Below, piece after piece: positions 60,659 to 64,000 of a DNA stretch of 64,000 nt. The notes under the pieces are model-generated. The model worked only from the letters and a program-made list of their open reading frames with translations. It searched no databases and was not told where the DNA came from. Every line of letters starts with the position of its first letter. The stretch's first letter is position 1. Position numbers and translations under genes: made by a program. Source of the DNA: Haliea sp040221975 (lineage in GTDB: Bacteria > Pseudomonadota > Gammaproteobacteria > Pseudomonadales > Halieaceae); the NCBI GenBank assembly GCA_040221975.1, contig JAVJWR010000017.1, positions 1-64,000 of the forward strand, read 5' to 3'.

Positions 60659-62380
60659 ATGCACAACAGTATCGAGATGTATCTCCTGCTCATACCAGCG
60701 GTACTGGTATTCGCCTACCTGCTGTGGATCAGGCTGCGCCTGTCACTGGCAAAACACCCCTCCCTGCGTGGCCACGCCAAATGGTCGCGCCGCATGGCCA
60801 GACTGGTTCCGTACTACAGCTTTGGCCCAGAATGTTTTTTCAGCAGCGACGGAGCGCCACCAGAGGTTGCGGACCAACGCCGGGCGGGCATTGACAGGCT
60901 TTTGCGTCAACTGCACGCCCGCTCACCCAGAAGCATTGAATTCGGCGCCACGCTGGAAGACAGGATTTCCGATGTAAACTTCACCAGCGCCTATCGGGTA
61001 CCCTTCCCCTACAGGGAGGGTCTTGCCAAAGCGCTGCGACAGGGTTCCATCGTCGACCGCAGTGAAGGAGTGCGCCTGCGCGATATCGACGGCAACTGGC
61101 GCTACGACCTGTCGGGCTCCTATGGCGTGAACGTGTTCGGCTACGATTTCTACAAGGACTGCCTTACCGAGGCGGAGCGTATTGCCGGCCCGCTGGGCCC
61201 GGTACTGGGCCCCTACCACCCAGTGATTCGGGACAATGTGGAACGGTTGCAGGCCATTTCCGGATTGGATGAAGTGTCCTTCCACATGTCCGGCACCGAG
61301 GCAGTGATGCAGGCCGTGCGTCTCGCCCGCTATCATACCGGGCGCTCCCACCTGGTGCGCCTGTGCGGCGCCTACCACGGCTGGTGGGACGGGGTGCAAC
61401 CCGGCGTCGGCAACCAGCGCAAGACCAGCGACGTCTATACACTGCGCGACCTCAGCGAACGTACTCTCAAAGTGCTGGAGACCCGCAGGGACATCGCCTG
61501 CGTGCTGATCAACCCGTTGCAGGCCCTGCACCCCAACGCCGACGCAGCCGGTGATGCCACCCTGGTGAGCAGCAGTCGCAGCGCGCATTTTGACCGGGCC
61601 AGCTACACTCGCTGGCTGCAGCAACTGCGCGAAGTCTGCACGCGCCGTGGCATCATCCTGATCTTCGACGAGGTCTTCACCGGCTTCCGGCTTGCCCATC
61701 GCGGCGCACAGGAATACTTCGGCATCCAGGCTGATATGGTGACCTATGGCAAGACCCTGGGCGGCGGCCTGCCTGTGGGGGTGCTTTGCGGCCGCCATCA
61801 GTTGATGCAACGATTCAAACAAGCGCAGCCTGCGAATATTGCTTTCGCCCGCGGCACCTTCAACTCCCACCCCTATGTGATGGCCGCCATGAATGTCTTC
61901 CTGCAGCGGGTGCAGGAGCCGTATTACCAACGCCTGTATCGCGCTGCAGATGACCTCTGGAACGAGAGAGCAAGGCAGCTGAATGATCAGCTCGCCGCTG
62001 CCCAGCTGCCACTGCGGGTAGCCAATATGCACAGCATCTGGACCGTTCTCTATACAGTGCCCTCGCGCTACAACTGGATGTACCAGTTCTACCTGCGCGA
62101 CCAGGGCCTGGAGCTTTCCTGGGTCGGCAGCGGTCGCCTGATCATGAGCCTGAACTACTCCGACGATGAATTTGCCGCGGTGATGCAGCGATTCATCGAG
62201 GCGGCCCGGCAAATGGCCATGGACGGCTGGTGGTGGCAATCGGAGCAACTCACCCAGCGCGGTATCCAGCGACAGCTGGCAACCGAGATGCTGCGAGCGC
62301 GCTTCGGCCTGCAGCCGGTCGCCAGTCGCCCACCCGCAACAAGCGACACCATCACTGCCATCACCGGGAGAACGCCATGA
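60659..62380 (+). CDS. Membrane-anchored class III aminotransferase
   Basis: A 573-residue protein. An N-terminal membrane helix (IEMYLLLIPAVLVFAYLLW) is followed by about 80 residues and then a class III PLP aminotransferase domain similar to glutamate-1-semialdehyde aminotransferase: FHMSGTEAVMQAVRLAR, YHGWWDG, ILIFDEVFTGFRLA, and the PLP lysine K365 in VTYGKTLGGGLPVG. A membrane-tethered aminotransferase or aminomutase is unusual; hemL-type enzymes are soluble and about 430 residues. The start at 60659 has GGGAAG upstream; ATG 60644 is an alternative. Ends overlapping the PHP gene (ATGA). Confidence 0.88.
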   Translation: MHNSIEMYLLLIPAVLVFAYLLWIRLRLSLAKHPSLRGHAKWSRRMARLVPYYSFGPECFFSSDGAPPEVADQRRAGIDRLLRQLHARSPRSIEFGATLEDRISDVNFTSAYRVPFPYREGLAKALRQGSIVDRSEGVRLRDIDGNWRYDLSGSYGVNVFGYDFYKDCLTEAERIAGPLGPVLGPYHPVIRDNVERLQAISGLDEVSFHMSGTEAVMQAVRLARYHTGRSHLVRLCGAYHGWWDGVQPGVGNQRKTSDVYTLRDLSERTLKVLETRRDIACVLINPLQALHPNADAAGDATLVSSSRSAHFDRASYTRWLQQLREVCTRRGIILIFDEVFTGFRLAHRGAQEYFGIQADMVTYGKTLGGGLPVGVLCGRHQLMQRFKQAQPANIAFARGTFNSHPYVMAAMNVFLQRVQEPYYQRLYRAADDLWNERARQLNDQLAAAQLPLRVANMHSIWTVLYTVPSRYNWMYQFYLRDQGLELSWVGSGRLIMSLNYSDDEFAAVMQRFIEAARQMAMDGWWWQSEQLTQRGIQRQLATEMLRARFGLQPVASRPPATSDTITAITGRTP

Positions 62381-64000
62381 CTGTCACTCATCTTGATCGC
62401 GCCCGCCAGGCTGACTTCCGCCCATCACTCGCGAGCGGCTTCGACAGCTTCCTGCAGGAAGAGGAGAGACGCTTTGCAGCGGAAAACAGGCTCCGCATCG
62501 ATCTGCATTGCCACGACCTCAACAGCGACCAACCGGATGAGCTCTGGGGGCGGATTCTGCGCCTGCCAGAGACCTGGCTGGAGAGCAAGAAACTGGTGAA
62601 ATGCCTGCGCCAGCATGGCAGTGATGTCATTACCGTAACCAACCACAACAACGCGCGCTCATGCTGGCAGCTGCTGGAAAAGGGCGAGGATGTTCTGGTC
62701 GGCGCCGAATTCACCTGCCACTTTCCCGATCGCGACCTGTTTGTCCATGTACTGACCTATGGCTTCAGCCCCGCCCAGGAGGAAATACTCAACCGCCTGC
62801 GTCGCGACATCTACCAGTTTCTCCGTTACACGGCAGAGCACGAACTCCCTGTCATCCTGCCACACCCTCTGTATCTGTATGCCCACACTGGCAAGGTCGA
62901 TCCCGCGGTATTCGAACTGCTGGCGCTTTTGTTCCAGCGAGTCGAAGTCCTGAACGGCCAGCGCGATCTCTGGCAGTCAACGCTGACGCTCAACTGGGCC
63001 CGAGGCATAACCCCGGAAAAAATGCGGGCCTGGGCACGCAAGCATCGCCTCAACCCCGGCGATTTTGCCGTCGACCCCGAGCGCCCTAAGGTATTGACCG
63101 GGGGCTCTGACGATCACATGGGGGTCTTTGCCGGACAGTGTGGCTCGTTCCTCGAAGTTCCCAACCTGCAACAGCGCCTGCAACATGAAAAGGCCTCGGT
63201 ACTGGCACTGGAAGCGATTCGCGAGGGGCGCATTGCGCCGTTCGGCCACGTCGGCGAGAACCAGAAGCTGAATATCGCGCTGCTGGATTATTTTTCCCAG
63301 GTGGCGACACGTATCCAGGATCCGGGTTTGCTGCGCATATTTCTGCACCGCGGTGAGACCCGCGACAAGCTTGCCTGCCTCGCGATCAGCAATACCATGC
63401 TGGAACTGCAGAAGAAAAAAAACGCGCGCAAATTTTTCGAGTTCATCCACGATGCCCTGCAAGGCAAGAAACCCAACCGCATGCTGAAGTGGAAGGTACC
63501 GAAAAAGTATCGCTTCTGCCTGACCCATCTACAGCGCATTGCCGCCAGCAAGCAGGGAACACCGGAGCATTTCGTCGCTACCGTGAACCAGTCCATTGGC
63601 GAGCTGTTTACCGATCTGAACCGGCTGATGATAGCCAAAGTCGAAAAATCCGGGCTGCTGACAGCGGACAACCGGGCCCTCAGGTTCTCTACCGAAGAAC
63701 TGACGCGCAATTTCGAGATCCCGGCACAAATAAGCGCCCTGGCATTCGGTGGCGACAATCCCCACCGCCACACCGATGGTCGCAAAATCACGGACCTGTT
63801 GGACAGCGTTTCCTTTCCGCTGATGATCGCGGCGGTTCTGGCGGGGGCGACCGTGGCGAGCACACGCCTGCTCTATCAGAACCGCCAGTTTCTCAACGAT
63901 TTTTCCCGGCACCTGGGCAGCAACAGCCACAACTGCAGGGCTCTGCACCTGACCGATACACTGTTCGACAGAAATGGCGTGTCCAACTCGTTGACCGGCA
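62377..64000 (+). CDS. PHP-domain protein, cut off at the window end
   Basis: The first 541 codons of a gene with no stop in the window. The N-terminal part has PHP-superfamily metal-ligand motifs: H44 and H46 in IDLHCHDLNSD, TVTNHNNA, VGAEFTCHF, VILPHPLYLYAH and TGGSDDHMG. This points to a phosphoesterase or related hydrolase. The part after about residue 260 has no family I recognise and ends in a helical region with a hydrophobic stretch SVSFPLMIAAVLAGATVAS. Longer relatives may carry a C-terminal glycosyltransferase domain, but that lies beyond the window. It overlaps the membrane-anchored aminotransferase gene (ATGA). Confidence 0.85.
   Translation, partial: MTVTHLDRARQADFRPSLASGFDSFLQEEERRFAAENRLRIDLHCHDLNSDQPDELWGRILRLPETWLESKKLVKCLRQHGSDVITVTNHNNARSCWQLLEKGEDVLVGAEFTCHFPDRDLFVHVLTYGFSPAQEEILNRLRRDIYQFLRYTAEHELPVILPHPLYLYAHTGKVDPAVFELLALLFQRVEVLNGQRDLWQSTLTLNWARGITPEKMRAWARKHRLNPGDFAVDPERPKVLTGGSDDHMGVFAGQCGSFLEVPNLQQRLQHEKASVLALEAIREGRIAPFGHVGENQKLNIALLDYFSQVATRIQDPGLLRIFLHRGETRDKLACLAISNTMLELQKKKNARKFFEFIHDALQGKKPNRMLKWKVPKKYRFCLTHLQRIAASKQGTPEHFVATVNQSIGELFTDLNRLMIAKVEKSGLLTADNRALRFSTEELTRNFEIPAQISALAFGGDNPHRHTDGRKITDLLDSVSFPLMIAAVLAGATVASTRLLYQNRQFLNDFSRHLGSNSHNCRALHLTDTLFDRNGVSNSLTG

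Noticed and set aside
1..64000. tRNA or rRNA genes, CRISPR arrays, insertion sequences, prophage
   Set aside because: No cloverleaf, rRNA signature, spaced repeats, transposase, integrase or phage genes were recognised anywhere in the window.

Overview
The window is about 64 kb of GC-rich, densely packed chromosome. It reads as a heterotrophic, probably marine, gammaproteobacterium. A member of the Halieaceae or another oligotrophic marine gammaproteobacterial group would fit, but that is an inference from gene content, not a placement. The reasons are four genes for TonB-dependent outer-membrane receptors (one partial), a tetrameric-type sarcosine oxidase, an SstT transporter, a Tat-exported molybdenum hydroxylase, a fused indolepyruvate:ferredoxin oxidoreductase, sulfotransferase/DUF1214 genes and a B12-uptake operon. 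I saw no rRNA, tRNA, CRISPR array, prophage or insertion sequence.

Layout. 0-3 kb: end of a TonB receptor, a serine beta-lactamase-fold hydrolase and a PQQ-type beta-propeller, overlapping like an operon. 3-12 kb: a minus-strand sarcosine/C1 operon (SDR, purU, soxB, soxD and a soxA-soxG fusion), an XRE-cupin regulator and a divergent threonine dehydrogenase gene. 11.8-13.4 kb: a PadR regulator divergent from a nitronate-monooxygenase-like flavoprotein, with two near-identical perfect palindromes between them. 13.5-24.8 kb: two divergent transcription units that look like a gamma-glutamylation pathway (glutamine-synthetase-like ligase, aldehyde dehydrogenase, class-I amidotransferase-type hydrolase, N-formylglutamate-amidohydrolase-like hydrolase, PuuR-like regulator, APC permease, TonB receptor). 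Its oxidation step is supplied by alcohol-oxidising enzymes (GMC and SDR) rather than an amine oxidase. This is the best candidate for an undescribed pathway; I infer an amino-alcohol or similar amine as substrate.

24.9-37.3 kb: fused indolepyruvate oxidoreductase with a divergent Lrp-type regulator, a DUF1214/sulfotransferase pair, a creatininase-family hydrolase overlapping tail-to-tail with a second beta-lactamase-fold hydrolase, a 51-residue LigA-like small protein, DAHP synthase, and molybdenum-cofactor accessory genes (MobA-like, XdhC). 37.4-42.9 kb: a cobalamin riboswitch followed by btuB, cobO/btuR, btuC, btuD and btuF, with a hairpin able to hide the btuB ribosome-binding site. 42.9-48 kb: cell-envelope genes (Yip1 protein, HExxH peptidase, thioredoxin-CcdA-like fusion, lytic transglycosylase).

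48-64 kb: a large TonB receptor with a REP-like palindrome behind it, PhzF protein, SstT, a tandem pair of half-size YdcZ transporters, a two-subunit molybdenum hydroxylase, a P2-type ATPase, an O-acetylhomoserine-sulfhydrylase-type enzyme, a membrane-anchored class-III aminotransferase and a PHP-domain protein that runs off the end. Only one gene-free stretch exceeds 300 bases (37337-37716), and it holds the riboswitch. All family names are from reading the translations by eye; no database search was possible.
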